Below are positions 9,161-18,583 of a stretch of 64,000 bases of DNA, piece by piece. The notes under the pieces were generated by a model that searched no databases, was not told the origin of the DNA, and worked only from the letters and a program-made list of their open reading frames with translations. Location of the stretch: assembly GCA_035566015.1 (NCBI GenBank), contig DATMRS010000022.1, positions 62,001 through 126,000 on the forward strand, read 5' to 3'. The position numbers were made by a program, and so were the translations under genes. Source of the stretch: DATMRS01 sp035566015. GTDB lineage: Bacteria > Pseudomonadota > Alphaproteobacteria > Sphingomonadales > Sphingomonadaceae. Positions within the stretch are counted from its first letter, which is position 1. Each line of letters starts with the position of its first letter.

Positions 9161-9919
9161 ATGATCGCGCTTCTTTCCCCCGCCAAATCGCTGGACTATG
9201 ACCGCCCCTTCGACCCGGTCGCGACGACGAGCCCCCGGCTTGCCGAGGATGCCGACACGCTTGCCGCCGCGGCCGCGAAGCTCGGCGCGAAGAAGCTTGG
9301 CGCGCTGATGCATATTTCGGAAAAGCTCGCGACGCTCAATGCCGATCGCTTCGCCGGTTTCGCCACCGCGCCCGAGCGGCCGGCGATCCACGCTTTCGCG
9401 GGCGATGTCTATGTCGGCTTCGAGGCGAAGAGTCTCGACGCGCCGGCAATCGATTTCGCGCAGGATCATGTGCGCATCCTCTCGGGCCTCTACGGCCTGC
9501 TGCGTCCGCTCGATACGATCCGGCCCTATCGGCTGGAGATGGGCACGCGCTGGGCGCCCGGCCGCGCCAGGACGCTCTACGCCTATTGGGGCAGCCGGGT
9601 GAGCGACCTTCTCGCCCGCGATCTGGCGGAAGAGGGATCGGGCGTGATCCTCAACCTCGCGTCGAAGGAATATTGGCATGTGGTGGAAACGTGCCCGCCT
9701 GCGGCCGCGCGGATCATCACGGTCGATTTTCGCGAGGAGGGGCCGAACGGCCTGCGCTTCAACAGCTTCGCGGCCAAGCGTGCACGGGGCATGATGGCGC
9801 GCTGGCTTTGCGAACATCGCATCGCCGATCCCGAAGCGCTGAAAAATTTCGACAGCGACGGCTATCGTTACGCGGGCGAGGCGGCAGACGGCGCGCTCTG
9901 GCGCTTCGTCAGGGGCTAG
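9161..9919 (+). CDS. yaaA: Peroxide stress protein YaaA
   Basis: YaaA/UPF0246 family, which in E. coli limits free iron and oxidative DNA damage during peroxide stress. Recognised by the N-terminus MIALLSPAKSLDYDRP, the block RILSGLYGLLRPLD, PYRLEMGTRW and the conserved LNLASKEYW. 252 residues, as in E. coli. ATG 9161 is the family start; the upstream GTG-type extension to 9125 is not conserved. It precedes gyrA by 120 bases on the same strand. Confidence 0.94.
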   Translation: MIALLSPAKSLDYDRPFDPVATTSPRLAEDADTLAAAAAKLGAKKLGALMHISEKLATLNADRFAGFATAPERPAIHAFAGDVYVGFEAKSLDAPAIDFAQDHVRILSGLYGLLRPLDTIRPYRLEMGTRWAPGRARTLYAYWGSRVSDLLARDLAEEGSGVILNLASKEYWHVVETCPPAAARIITVDFREEGPNGLRFNSFAAKRARGMMARWLCEHRIADPEALKNFDSDGYRYAGEAADGALWRFVRG

Positions 9920-10039
9920 CCCCCGAAATTCTCGCGCGTGCGCGTGCGCGCGAGGCTGGCGCTTTGCCGACGCATGTTCTAGGAAGGGGGAACACGCCGC
10001 CCGGCGTGCTTTGCCTCGCAACATCATCGGATAGCCCTC

Positions 10040-12715
10040 TTGGCCAGTGAACCGCCGTCGATTCTAGAAAGCAGCGATATCTCCCCCATCTCGATCGTCG
10101 ACGAGATGAAGACCTCCTATCTCGATTACGCGATGAGCGTGATCGTGAGCCGGGCGCTGCCCGACGTGCGAGACGGCCTGAAGCCAGTCCACCGGCGTAT
10201 CCTCTATTCGAGCCAGGAAGGCGGCTTCGTCCCCGGCCGCCCCTATCGCAAGTCGGCGAAGATCGTCGGCGACGTGATGGGCAATTATCACCCGCATGGC
10301 GACGCCTCGATCTACGACGCGCTGGCCCGCCTTGCCCAGGATTGGGCGATGCGCGTGCCGCTGATGGACGGCCAGGGCAATTTCGGATCGATGGACCCTG
10401 ATCCGCCGGCGTCGATGCGATACACCGAGGCGCGCCTTGCCAAGGTGGCGATGGCGCTGCTCGAGGATCTCGACAAGGATACGGTCAACTTCACGCCGAA
10501 CTATGACGGCTCGCGCGAGGAGCCGCAGGTCCTGCCGGCGCGCTTCCCGAACCTGCTCGTCAACGGCGCGGGCGGCATCGCCGTCGGCATGGCGACCAAC
10601 GTGCCGCCGCACAATCTGGGCGAGGTGATTGCCGCCTGCAAGGCGTTCATCCACAACGGCGCGATCACGGTCGACGAACTGCACGAGATCATTCCGGGGC
10701 CTGATTTCCCGACCGGGGCGATGATCCTCGGCAAGGGCGGGGCGCGCAACGCCTATCATACGGGAAAGGGCTCGATCATCATGCGCTCGACGCATGTGAT
10801 CGAGGAAGGGCGCGGCGATCGCCGGTCGGTCGTGCTCACCTCTATCCCCTATCAGGTCGGCAAGAACGGGCTGGTCGAGAAGATCGCCGAGGCCGCCAAG
10901 GATAAGCGGATCGAGGGCGTCGCCGATATCCGCGACGAATCCTCGCGCCACGGCGTCCGCATTGTCCTGGATCTGAAGCGCGACGCGACGCCCGAAGTGG
11001 TGCTCAACCAGCTCTGGCGGCATACGCCGGCGCAATCGAGCTTCCCGGCGAACATGCTCGCCATTCGCGGCGGGCGGCCCGAAGTGCTGTCGTTGCGCGA
11101 CATCATCGAGGCGTTCGTCAAGTTCCGCGAGGAGGTCATCACCCGGCGGACGAAGTTTGAGCTGCTGAAGGCGCGCGAGCGGGCGCATATCCTGCTCGGC
11201 CTCGTCATCGCCGTCACCAATCTGGACGAGGTGGTGCGGATCATTCGCGGCTCCGAGAGCCCGGTCGCCGCACGCGCCGCGCTGGCCGCGCGCGAATGGC
11301 CGGTGGCCGAGATCGCGCCCTATATCGCGCTGGTTGAGGCGGTGGAGCATGCCGTCGAGGGCAACACCTATCGCCTGTCCGACACGCAAGTGCGCGCCAT
11401 CCTCGATCTGCGGCTCCACCGCCTCACCGCGCTGGGCCGCGACGAGATCGGGGAAGAGCTGGCAAACCTCGCCAAATCGATCGGCGAACTGCTGCATATC
11501 CTGTCCGATCGGGTCCGCCTCTATGAGGTGATGGAGGAGGAGTTCGATGCGATCGCCGCCGAGTTCGCGACGCCGCGCAAGACGCTGATCGCGCCCGCTG
11601 GCGACGATATCGACGACGAGGACCTGATCGAGCGCGAGGAGATGGTCGTCACCGTCACGCTCGGCGGCTATATCAAGCGCACCCCGCTCGACGCCTTCCG
11701 CGCGCAGAAGCGCGGCGGCAAGGGCCGATCGGGCATGGGCACGAAGGATGAGGACGCGGTGACGGAGCTGTTCGTCACCTCGACGCACAATCCGGTGCTG
11801 TTCTTCTCGACGCACGGCAAGGTCTATCGGCTCAAGGTCTGGCGCCTGCCCGAAGGCGCGCCGCAGGCGCGTGGCCGGCCGATGGTCAACCTGCTGCCGC
11901 TGGCTGAAGGCGAGACGATCTCAACCGTGCTGCCCTTGCCGGAGGATGAAGGCGAATGGGGCAAGCTCCAGGTCGTCTTCGCGACGGCGCTGGGCCATAT
12001 CCGGCGCAACAGCATGGATGCGTTCGCCAATGTGCCGTCGAACGGCAAGTTCGCGATGCGTTTCGACGAGGGCGATCCCGATAGGCTGATCGGCGTCGCG
12101 CTGCTCACCGAGACGGACGACGTCCTGCTGGCGACCCGCAACGGCAAGGCGATCCGCTTCGCCGCCACCGATGTGCGCGAGTTCCAGAGCCGGACGTCGA
12201 CAGGCGTGCGCGGCATCACGCTGAAAGGGGACGACGAGGTGATTTCGCTGTCGATCCTCGGCGGTTTCGACGCGACGACCGAGGAGCGCGACGCTTATCT
12301 GCGCGCCGCCGCCTGGAAGAACGAGCCGGCCGAACCGACACTCGCGCCCGAACGGATGGCGGCGTTCGCGACGGCCGAGCAGTTCATCCTGACGGTGACG
12401 GCCAACGGCTATGGCAAGCGCACCTCGGCCTATGAATATCGCCGTACCAACCGGGGCGGGCAGGGCATCACCAATATCGAGACGTCGCAGCGCAACGGCC
12501 CCGTGGTCGCCAGCTTCCCCGTTTCGGAGGGCGAGCAGCTCATGCTGGTGACGAACCAGGCGAAGATGATCCGCACCACCGTCGCCGATATCCGCATCGC
12601 CGGCCGCAACACGCAGGGCGTCACCATCTTCCGCGTCGCTGACGACGAGCATGTCGTCTCCACCGCGCGGATCGATGAAAGCGACGAGGAGGAAGAGGGC
12701 GGCGAGGAGGGCTGA
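10040..12715 (+). CDS. gyrA: DNA gyrase subunit A
   Basis: Breakage-reunion subunit of DNA gyrase. The protein reads from a TTG codon at 10040 and is 891 residues long. The catalytic tyrosine is Tyr128 (context SMRYTEARL), equivalent to E. coli Tyr122, which fixes an offset of +6. The quinolone-sensing segment is HPHGDASIYDAL: the E. coli Ser83 position is Ala89 and the Asp87 position is Asp93. The C-terminal pinwheel contains the GyrA box as QKRGGKG, and the protein ends in an acidic tail (SDEEEEGGEEG). An isolated housekeeping gene here, without gyrB. Confidence 0.97.
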   Translation: MASEPPSILESSDISPISIVDEMKTSYLDYAMSVIVSRALPDVRDGLKPVHRRILYSSQEGGFVPGRPYRKSAKIVGDVMGNYHPHGDASIYDALARLAQDWAMRVPLMDGQGNFGSMDPDPPASMRYTEARLAKVAMALLEDLDKDTVNFTPNYDGSREEPQVLPARFPNLLVNGAGGIAVGMATNVPPHNLGEVIAACKAFIHNGAITVDELHEIIPGPDFPTGAMILGKGGARNAYHTGKGSIIMRSTHVIEEGRGDRRSVVLTSIPYQVGKNGLVEKIAEAAKDKRIEGVADIRDESSRHGVRIVLDLKRDATPEVVLNQLWRHTPAQSSFPANMLAIRGGRPEVLSLRDIIEAFVKFREEVITRRTKFELLKARERAHILLGLVIAVTNLDEVVRIIRGSESPVAARAALAAREWPVAEIAPYIALVEAVEHAVEGNTYRLSDTQVRAILDLRLHRLTALGRDEIGEELANLAKSIGELLHILSDRVRLYEVMEEEFDAIAAEFATPRKTLIAPAGDDIDDEDLIEREEMVVTVTLGGYIKRTPLDAFRAQKRGGKGRSGMGTKDEDAVTELFVTSTHNPVLFFSTHGKVYRLKVWRLPEGAPQARGRPMVNLLPLAEGETISTVLPLPEDEGEWGKLQVVFATALGHIRRNSMDAFANVPSNGKFAMRFDEGDPDRLIGVALLTETDDVLLATRNGKAIRFAATDVREFQSRTSTGVRGITLKGDDEVISLSILGGFDATTEERDAYLRAAAWKNEPAEPTLAPERMAAFATAEQFILTVTANGYGKRTSAYEYRRTNRGGQGITNIETSQRNGPVVASFPVSEGEQLMLVTNQAKMIRTTVADIRIAGRNTQGVTIFRVADDEHVVSTARIDESDEEEEGGEEG

Positions 12716-12720
12716 TTTGC

Positions 12721-12935
12721 GTCATTCCGGCGGAAGCCGGAATCCAGGGACGGCGGTTCGATCCGTACTGGAGTGAGCCCGAGTCCATGGGCCCCGGCTT
12801 ACGCCGGGGTGACGGGAGTACCTTCCCTTCAGGATGTCCGCCTGTCCTTCCCGCGAAGGCGGAATCCATCGAGGCTGTGTTTCGGCCTACTCCATTGGCG
12901 GTGCTTATGGATTCCCGCCTTCGCGGGAATGACGG
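12721..12935 (+). repeat. Cluster of four palindromic GTCATTCC-type repeats
   Basis: Four imperfect inverted-repeat units in a convergent gene end: 12721-12750 (GTCATTCCGGCGGAAGCCGG...), 12785-12816 (CCCCGGCTTACGCCGGGG core), 12843-12870 (TTCCCGCGAAGGCGGAA core) and 12904-12935 (ATTCCCGCCTTCGCGGGAAT core). Units 3 and 4 are near reverse complements and could pair. Such GTCATTCC...GGAATCC palindromes are frequent extragenic repeats in sphingomonads. The last unit ends 9 bases from the stop of the minus-strand ligase, so the cluster may act as a bidirectional transcript end. Confidence 0.8.
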
Positions 12936-12943
12936 TGAGGGGG

Positions 12944-14512
12944 TTAGTGGACCAGCCGTTCCTCGTTGCGCCAATAGCGGGCGCGGAGCGCTTTCTTGTC
13001 CATCTTGGCGGCGGCGGTCTTGGGCAGGCTGTCGACGAGTTCGACGCTTTTGGGCGCTTTCACGCCGCCCAGTCTCTGCTTGCAATAGGCGATGATCGCC
13101 TGCGGATCGATGGTCTGGCCCTGCGCGACCACGACGAGCGCCTTGATCGCCTCACCCCATTTCGGATCGGGCACGCCGATCACCGCAGCCTCCATGATTT
13201 CGGGCATTTCCATTATCGCCGCCTCGACTTCGGCCGAGAAGACGTTGAAGCCGCCGGTGACGATCATGTCCTTCTTGCGATCGACGATGTAGAAATAACC
13301 CTCGGCATCGCGGTAGCCGACGTCGCCGGTATGGTGCCAGCCGTTCCGATGCGCCTCGGCGGTGGCTTCGGGCAGCTCGAAATATTCGAGGCTGACGAGC
13401 GGCCCGCGCGCAACGATCTCGCCCCGCTCGCCGACGTCCAGCAGCTTTCCGTCGTCGTCCATGATGCCGAGCCGGACATGCGTCGTCGCCTTGCCACAGC
13501 TTGCCAGCCTTTGCGGCCGATCGCCCTTCGCGGCCGCGCTCACGTCCTGCGGCGGCAGCCATGTCAGGATCATTGGCGATTCGACCTGACCGTAGCATTG
13601 GCACATGCAATCGCCGAATATCTCGGCCGCCTGGCGCAGCTTGTCGGGGGCGACCGGCGAGCCGACGACCAGGAAACGCCGTAGCGACGATAGGTCGGTC
13701 TCGTGCAGCTTCGGATGATCGAGCACGCCGTATAGCGCCGTCGGCGGCAGATACATGTGGGTGATCTTGTGCTCTTCGATCGCGGTGAGGACATTGCCCG
13801 CGTCGAAGCCGGGATGGATGATATTGGTCGCGCCCAGCGATAGCATCACGGTCGAGACGGGGCCGGCCGCATGGGTGAGCGGCGCGACGACGAGACAGAC
13901 CTTGTCGGGCTCGTTCGTTTCGAACGCCGTCGCGGCGGTGGCGAGCATCGTGCCCCAGCCCATGTTAGTGACCTGCACGCCCTTGGACGCGCCGGTCGTG
14001 CCGCCGGTGGCGAAGATGCCGACGATCTCCTCCAGATTGCCGAAGCAGTCGGGCTCATCGACATAATCCTCGGGCGCGAGGCCGTCCATGAACTGATCGA
14101 GCGAGCGGTCGCCGGCATTGGGCTTGTCGAGGCAGATGAGCGAGACGAGGCTGGGCACGCGCTGGCGCAGCAACTCGGCCTCGGCGGCCATCGAGCTGTG
14201 ATAGAAAAGCCGTTCGCACCGCACATAATCGAGATATTCGGCGTTCGCGTCGATCGCGTTGCGCGCATTGACGGGCACCCATTTGCAGCCCGCCCGCCAC
14301 AGGCCGAACAGCGCGACCAGCACTGTCCAATGATTGGGCGCATAGATGGCGACAGTCGATTGGCGGGGGGCGCCATCACGGACCAGCGCGGCCGCGAAGC
14401 GGAAGGTTTCGCGCTGAAGCTCGAGGAAGGTCATGCGCTGGTCGCCCTCGATCAAGGCGATCCGGTCGGGCGTCAGGTCGACGCCCTTGTCGAAGAAATC
14501 AATCGAACGCAT
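12944..14512 (-). CDS. AMP-dependent synthetase/ligase (acyl- or aryl-CoA synthetase)
   Basis: Adenylate-forming enzyme of 522 residues. The P-loop is FATGGTTGASKG, followed by CYGQVESPMI in the place of the usual YG-TE motif, the hinge HHTGDVGYRDAEGY and DRKKDMIVTGGFNVFSAEVE; the C-terminal catalytic lysine segment is KTAAAKMDKKALR. The ATG at 14512 is preceded by GGGGGAG. The substrate is not evident: an aliphatic or aromatic acid is equally possible. It is followed by palindromic repeats and preceded by two GST genes on the same strand, with a 91-base gap that argues for its own promoter or loose coupling. Confidence 0.88.
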   Translation of the reverse strand: MRSIDFFDKGVDLTPDRIALIEGDQRMTFLELQRETFRFAAALVRDGAPRQSTVAIYAPNHWTVLVALFGLWRAGCKWVPVNARNAIDANAEYLDYVRCERLFYHSSMAAEAELLRQRVPSLVSLICLDKPNAGDRSLDQFMDGLAPEDYVDEPDCFGNLEEIVGIFATGGTTGASKGVQVTNMGWGTMLATAATAFETNEPDKVCLVVAPLTHAAGPVSTVMLSLGATNIIHPGFDAGNVLTAIEEHKITHMYLPPTALYGVLDHPKLHETDLSSLRRFLVVGSPVAPDKLRQAAEIFGDCMCQCYGQVESPMILTWLPPQDVSAAAKGDRPQRLASCGKATTHVRLGIMDDDGKLLDVGERGEIVARGPLVSLEYFELPEATAEAHRNGWHHTGDVGYRDAEGYFYIVDRKKDMIVTGGFNVFSAEVEAAIMEMPEIMEAAVIGVPDPKWGEAIKALVVVAQGQTIDPQAIIAYCKQRLGGVKAPKSVELVDSLPKTAAAKMDKKALRARYWRNEERLVH

Positions 14513-14603
14513 CCGCTCCCCCGTTTCTCCCCGGCCGTGGACGCCGTCGTGCGGCAAGCCGGAGCGCGGCATATTCGCCGCGCCCCCCGGCCTTCAGCGC
14601 GGA

Positions 14604-15368
14604 TCAACCCCAGCGGTTGATCTCGGGCCCCGGCGCCCAAGCCTGCGTCGGCTCGCCCGCCGTGGCAAGCGCCAGCGCACGCTGCACCGAGGGGCGCGCC
14701 TTCACCCGCGCCATCCAGTCGGCCGTGCGCGGCTTGTCCGCGAAGGCGGCGGGCGAGAGCAGCGGCATCGCGGCAAGCCAGGCGTAGGTGTCGATGTCCG
14801 CGATCGTGAACGGGCCGAGGAGCCATTCCTTGTCGGCCAGCGCCGCCTCGATCTTCTCAACCGCCTGCGCGATCTTCGCATGCGAGTCGGTAAGCTGGTT
14901 TTCGGGGAAGTCGTTGGCGACGATGGCGCGCCAGCGATCGGCGAGATCATTGGCGACGATCTTCGACGTGTCCGGCGCCTTGCCCGCGAACTTCGGCGCG
15001 AGATAGGCGCGCGTGCCGAGGAAGGCCGCCGCCGGCGCCATTCGCTCGTTCATCCAGCGGCACCAGGTGAGGAGTTCCCAATGGCCGAACGCGCCCGCCG
15101 GGCGGAGCGGATTGCCGGGAAAGGCCTCCTCCAGATAGAGGGCGACGAAGAAGCCGTCGGTCATCGCCACGCCGTCGGCGACGAGCACGGGGCCTTCGCC
15201 TTCGACGCTCATCGCCACCTCGGTCTCATGCGCGAAGGGCTGCTCGTGCCGCTCGCCCGCCGCGAGATCGATCTTCTTCAGCGTCGCCTCGATGCCCTTT
15301 TCGAACAGGGTGGCCAGCACCGTGAGCGACGGGCCGTTGGGTTCGCCATGATAGAGGGTAAGGGCCAT
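14604..15368 (-). CDS. Glutathione S-transferase family protein (LigE/LigF-like)
   Basis: 254-residue GST with a thioredoxin-fold N-domain starting MALTLYHGEPNGPSLTVLAT and an all-helical C-domain (TIADIDTYAW is the usual N-capping region). The start overlaps the stop of the upstream GST (ATGA at 15365-15368 region), so the two are co-translated. The opening GEPNGPS resembles the substrate-binding loop of the sphingomonad beta-etherase family, but no ether-cleaving residue can be assigned by eye. It could attack aryl ethers or simply conjugate electrophiles. Confidence 0.8.
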   Translation of the reverse strand: MALTLYHGEPNGPSLTVLATLFEKGIEATLKKIDLAAGERHEQPFAHETEVAMSVEGEGPVLVADGVAMTDGFFVALYLEEAFPGNPLRPAGAFGHWELLTWCRWMNERMAPAAAFLGTRAYLAPKFAGKAPDTSKIVANDLADRWRAIVANDFPENQLTDSHAKIAQAVEKIEAALADKEWLLGPFTIADIDTYAWLAAMPLLSPAAFADKPRTADWMARVKARPSVQRALALATAGEPTQAWAPGPEINRWG

Positions 15369-16132
15369 CACTTCGCTCCCCGCTCGAGAATCGATACGCG
15401 CTTCACCATGTCGGTCCGGCCCATCGCCCATGTTTTCCTGGCGGCGGGGCGCTCATAGATCTTGCGCAGCCACTCCATGATGTGCGGCGTCTTTTCGTCG
15501 TTCGACAGATCGGGCTGCGACAGCGGCAGCGCATAGGTGGTGTTGAAACCGTTGATATCGGCCAGCGAATAGCTGTTCCCCGCAAGCCACGGCCGCTTTG
15601 ACAACGTGTCTTCCAGGATGCGGATGCCTTCGGCCACGCGCCGCTTCGACTCGGCCATCTCGGCCTCGCCGAACTGGCCGTAGATCGCCTTGCGCCACGC
15701 GGTGCGCCGCTCGGGAAGGGGGATGCGATCGATCGCGGCTTCCAGCTCCTTCGGGTCGCGGCTGCGTACCGACGGGCCGATGAAAATGCTCCACCCGATC
15801 ATCGAGAAGGAGGGGGCGAGCCACTGATCGATGAACTTCATCCACCAGCGCGCGCGCCAGCGCTCGACCGGATCGGCAGGCATCAGCAAGGGGCCGTCGA
15901 ACGCCTCGTCGATATATTCCATCATCGCCGACGATTCGGTGAGCACCTTGTCGCCATGCGTCATCGCCGGGATCGTGCCCTGCGGATTGATCGCCAGATA
16001 ATCCGGCTTGTGCTGATCGAAGTTCAACAGGTCGAGATAGTGGCTGTCGAAATCGACGCCCTTCTCGACCATCGTCAGCATGGGCTTGCCCGAATTGGCG
16101 TTGGGCTCCCAATGATAGAGCGTCGGTTTCAA
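15368..16132 (-). CDS. Glutathione S-transferase, LigF-like
   Basis: 254-residue GST. The N-domain MKPTLYHWEPNANSGKPMLT and INPQGTIPAM plus LTESSAMMEYIDEAF follow the pattern of LigF, the glutathione-dependent beta-aryl-ether cleaving enzyme of lignin-degrading sphingomonads; the C-domain segment IPLPERRTAWRKA also fits. LigF-type enzymes break the ether bond of lignin-like dimers and form a glutathione thioether. Resemblance is judged from remembered family features, so function is only likely, not shown. First gene of a two-GST operon, divergent by 98 bases from nothing else: the Lrp gene lies upstream on the same strand. Confidence 0.82.
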   Translation of the reverse strand: MKPTLYHWEPNANSGKPMLTMVEKGVDFDSHYLDLLNFDQHKPDYLAINPQGTIPAMTHGDKVLTESSAMMEYIDEAFDGPLLMPADPVERWRARWWMKFIDQWLAPSFSMIGWSIFIGPSVRSRDPKELEAAIDRIPLPERRTAWRKAIYGQFGEAEMAESKRRVAEGIRILEDTLSKRPWLAGNSYSLADINGFNTTYALPLSQPDLSNDEKTPHIMEWLRKIYERPAARKTWAMGRTDMVKRVSILERGAK

Positions 16133-16230
16133 GGCCGCTTCCTCTCGTTCGTGGTCGCATTTCTCCTAGAGGATCATGCTGCACCTTGCCGTCACGGGAG
16201 GGAAGGGCGGCCGCGCGGGAAGCGAAATGA

Positions 16231-16707
16231 TCAGGCCGGATCGACGGGGATGCCCGGCTCGTCCTTCGAGGTACGGATGGTGAGCGACGTCTTGACGCTC
16301 GCCACATTGGGGGCAGGCGTCAGATGCGAGGTGAGGAACGCCTGGAAAGCCTGCAGGTCATGCGCGACGATCTTCAGAATGAAGTCGATCTCGCCGTTCA
16401 GCATGTGGCATTCGCGTATCTCGGGCAGCGCCGCGACGTGGCGCTCGAACGCGCGCAGGTCCTCCTCCGCCTGACTCTTCAGGCTGACGAGGGCGAAGAC
16501 CATGATGCCGTAGCCCAGCGCGTTGGCGTTGAGCCGGGCATGATAGCTGTCGATCACCCCCTCTTCCTCCAGCGCGCGCACGCGGCGCAGGCAGGGTGGC
16601 GCCGTCAACCCGGCCCGACGCGCCAGCTCGACATTGGTGATGCGTCCGTCCTTCTGGAGCGCCGCGAGGATCAGGCGATCCGTCGAATCGAGCTGCGTGG
16701 CGGCCAT
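16231..16707 (-). CDS. Lrp/AsnC family transcriptional regulator
   Basis: 158 residues with the classical two-domain layout: an N-terminal winged helix (LDSTDRLILAALQKDGRITN and the recognition helix around VELARRAGLTAPPCLRRVRA) and a C-terminal RAM ligand domain with GEIDFILKIVAHD. Lrp proteins form octamers and respond to amino acids. It is transcribed just before the two GST genes (98-base gap) and may control them. Divergent from the kinase-like gene that begins at 16894. Confidence 0.92.
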   Translation of the reverse strand: MAATQLDSTDRLILAALQKDGRITNVELARRAGLTAPPCLRRVRALEEEGVIDSYHARLNANALGYGIMVFALVSLKSQAEEDLRAFERHVAALPEIRECHMLNGEIDFILKIVAHDLQAFQAFLTSHLTPAPNVASVKTSLTIRTSKDEPGIPVDPA

Positions 16708-16893
16708 GGCATTTCCTTCCAGAAGAGTGTGGCGCCATATAATTATCTTTCATCCTCTGGCAATTGTCCCGCTTTATGACGGATGGGGCAGGACAAGCGA
16801 AATCATGCTTTCCCCAAGGCGACGAGGCGGCTAACGGTTGGCCGCTTGCGACAGGGGGTTGCCGGCGCCACGCGGATAAGGGAGGTCCTTGCG

Positions 16894-18528
16894 GTGCGGT
16901 TCGACGACAAGCTCGCGACGGTTCTCGCCCAGCCGCTGGATGATGCCGCCGCCCGCGATGCGGCGTGGCGGCAGATCATCGATATTCTCGCGCAGACCCG
17001 TGGCGACGATGCCGACCGCTTTTCGGACGAGGCGTTCGATCTGCTGCGCCGGCTGCGAGCACAGATTCCGCTGATGGTACGCGCGGAGGCGGCGCTGGCG
17101 ATCGCCGATCGGCCGCTGCCCGTCGCCGTCGTTGCGCTGATGGCGGAGGAGCCGCCGGCGGTTTGCGCGCCGCTGCTGCGCTCGACACAGCTCGATGCGG
17201 CGCAGTGGATCGCGCTGCTCCCCCGGCTGACGCCGACGGCGCGCGCGCTGCTGCGCCACCGCCGTGACCTGTCACCCGAAGTGGAAGCCGCCCTGGCGAG
17301 CTTCGGCCCCAGCGATTTCGCGCTGCCGCACGGCGAAGGGGCGGTGCTGTCCGATCGGACGATCGAGGAGTCGCTTACCGAGGGCGAGACGCAGATTCGC
17401 GATCTGCTGGCGCGGATCGCCGACTTCCGGCGCAACGGCACGCCGCCGCCCGAGCCGATCGAAAGCGTGCCTGCCGCGGCCGCCGAACCGGAGGAGGAAT
17501 TCCACTTCGAAACCGGCCCCGATGGCGTGTTCGCCTGGGTGGAGGGCGTGCCGCGCGCACCGCTGATCGGCGAGACGATCGCGATGGCGGGCGGGCATGA
17601 TCGCGGCGTGGACGGCCATGCCGCCGGCGCTTTCCGCCAGCGCGCGCCTTTCCGCGACGCGCGGCTCTCGGTGGCGGGCGACGGCCCCGTCGCGGGCGAG
17701 TGGCGGATTTCGGCGGTGCCCTTCTTCGATCCGCGTGACGGGCGCTTCACCGGCTATCGCGGCACCGGCCGTCGCCCGCGCGCCGGCGAGAGCGCGACCC
17801 ATGCCCCGGCCGAGGGCGGGCTTTACGGATCGGGCTTCGCGCCCGATTCGCTGCGCCAGCTCGTCCACGAACTGCGCACGCCGCTGAACGCGATCATCGG
17901 CTTTGCCGAGATGATCGAGGCGCAGATGCTGGGTCCTGTCTCGCTCCCGTACCGCACCCGCGCCACCGATATCGTGATGCAGGGGCGTCGGCTGCTGGCG
18001 GCGGTCGACGATCTCGACATCGCCGCGCGCGCCGAATCGCGCCGGCCGATCACGGGGCAGGGGTCCGTCGACGGCGCGGCGCTGCTCACGCGCCTGCATG
18101 GCGAATATGAGCGAGGGGCGCTGGAGCGGGGCGTGCGGCTCGATTTCCGCATCGCGCAGAGCCTGCCGCCGATCGAGGTCGATCCCGTCTCGGTCGAACG
18201 GATGATGGCGCGGCTGCTCTCGGCGACGATCGGCCTCGCGCAGCGGGGCGAGACGATCTCGGCGGTGCTCGATCGCGCCGACGGGCAACTGCGCCTGACG
18301 GTGGCGCGGCCGCGCCTGCTCGCGGGGCGCGACGAGCGTGGCTTGCTCGATCCCGGCTACAGCCCCGAGGGCGACTGGCCCGAGGCACCCGCGCTCGGCC
18401 TGGGCTTCGCCCTCAGGCTGATCCGCAACCTTGCGAGCGGCGCGGGCGGCAGCCTCGACCTTTCCGGCGAGGCGTTCGTCCTGCGCCTTCCGGCCGAAAC
18501 CGGGCAGGCGCTCAGCGGCAACGGCTGA
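16894..18528 (+). CDS. PAS/HisKA protein with degenerate ATPase domain
   Basis: 544 residues from a GTG with GGGAGG eight bases upstream; an earlier in-frame start at 16783 lacks such a site. The N-terminal 200 residues are Ala/Leu-rich helices of unknown family; residues 205-292 look PAS-like and end in GYRGTGRRP; an H-box LVHELRTPLNAIIGF places the phosphoacceptor at His325. The C-terminal domain keeps a G2-like GLGFALRLIRNL, but the N-box asparagine is absent (VERMMARLLSATIGLAQ) and no DxGxG is seen (TVARPRLLAG). It may therefore be a phosphotransfer or phosphatase protein, not an autokinase. No response regulator is next to it. Confidence 0.75.
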   Translation: MRFDDKLATVLAQPLDDAAARDAAWRQIIDILAQTRGDDADRFSDEAFDLLRRLRAQIPLMVRAEAALAIADRPLPVAVVALMAEEPPAVCAPLLRSTQLDAAQWIALLPRLTPTARALLRHRRDLSPEVEAALASFGPSDFALPHGEGAVLSDRTIEESLTEGETQIRDLLARIADFRRNGTPPPEPIESVPAAAAEPEEEFHFETGPDGVFAWVEGVPRAPLIGETIAMAGGHDRGVDGHAAGAFRQRAPFRDARLSVAGDGPVAGEWRISAVPFFDPRDGRFTGYRGTGRRPRAGESATHAPAEGGLYGSGFAPDSLRQLVHELRTPLNAIIGFAEMIEAQMLGPVSLPYRTRATDIVMQGRRLLAAVDDLDIAARAESRRPITGQGSVDGAALLTRLHGEYERGALERGVRLDFRIAQSLPPIEVDPVSVERMMARLLSATIGLAQRGETISAVLDRADGQLRLTVARPRLLAGRDERGLLDPGYSPEGDWPEAPALGLGFALRLIRNLASGAGGSLDLSGEAFVLRLPAETGQALSGNG

Positions 18529-18583
18529 CGTCTCTTGCCAGCACCGTCGGCGCTCCGCTATCGCGTGCGGCTAGCGCATGGCG

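Noticed and set aside
8954..10027. Upstream extension of the exported repeat protein to 10027
   Set aside because: The signal peptide with AGGAGGAGG at 8953 defines the start, and the extension is antisense to yaaA.
12721..12935. CRISPR array
   Set aside because: Units differ in sequence and orientation, spacing is irregular and no cas genes are present; palindromic extragenic repeats explain it.
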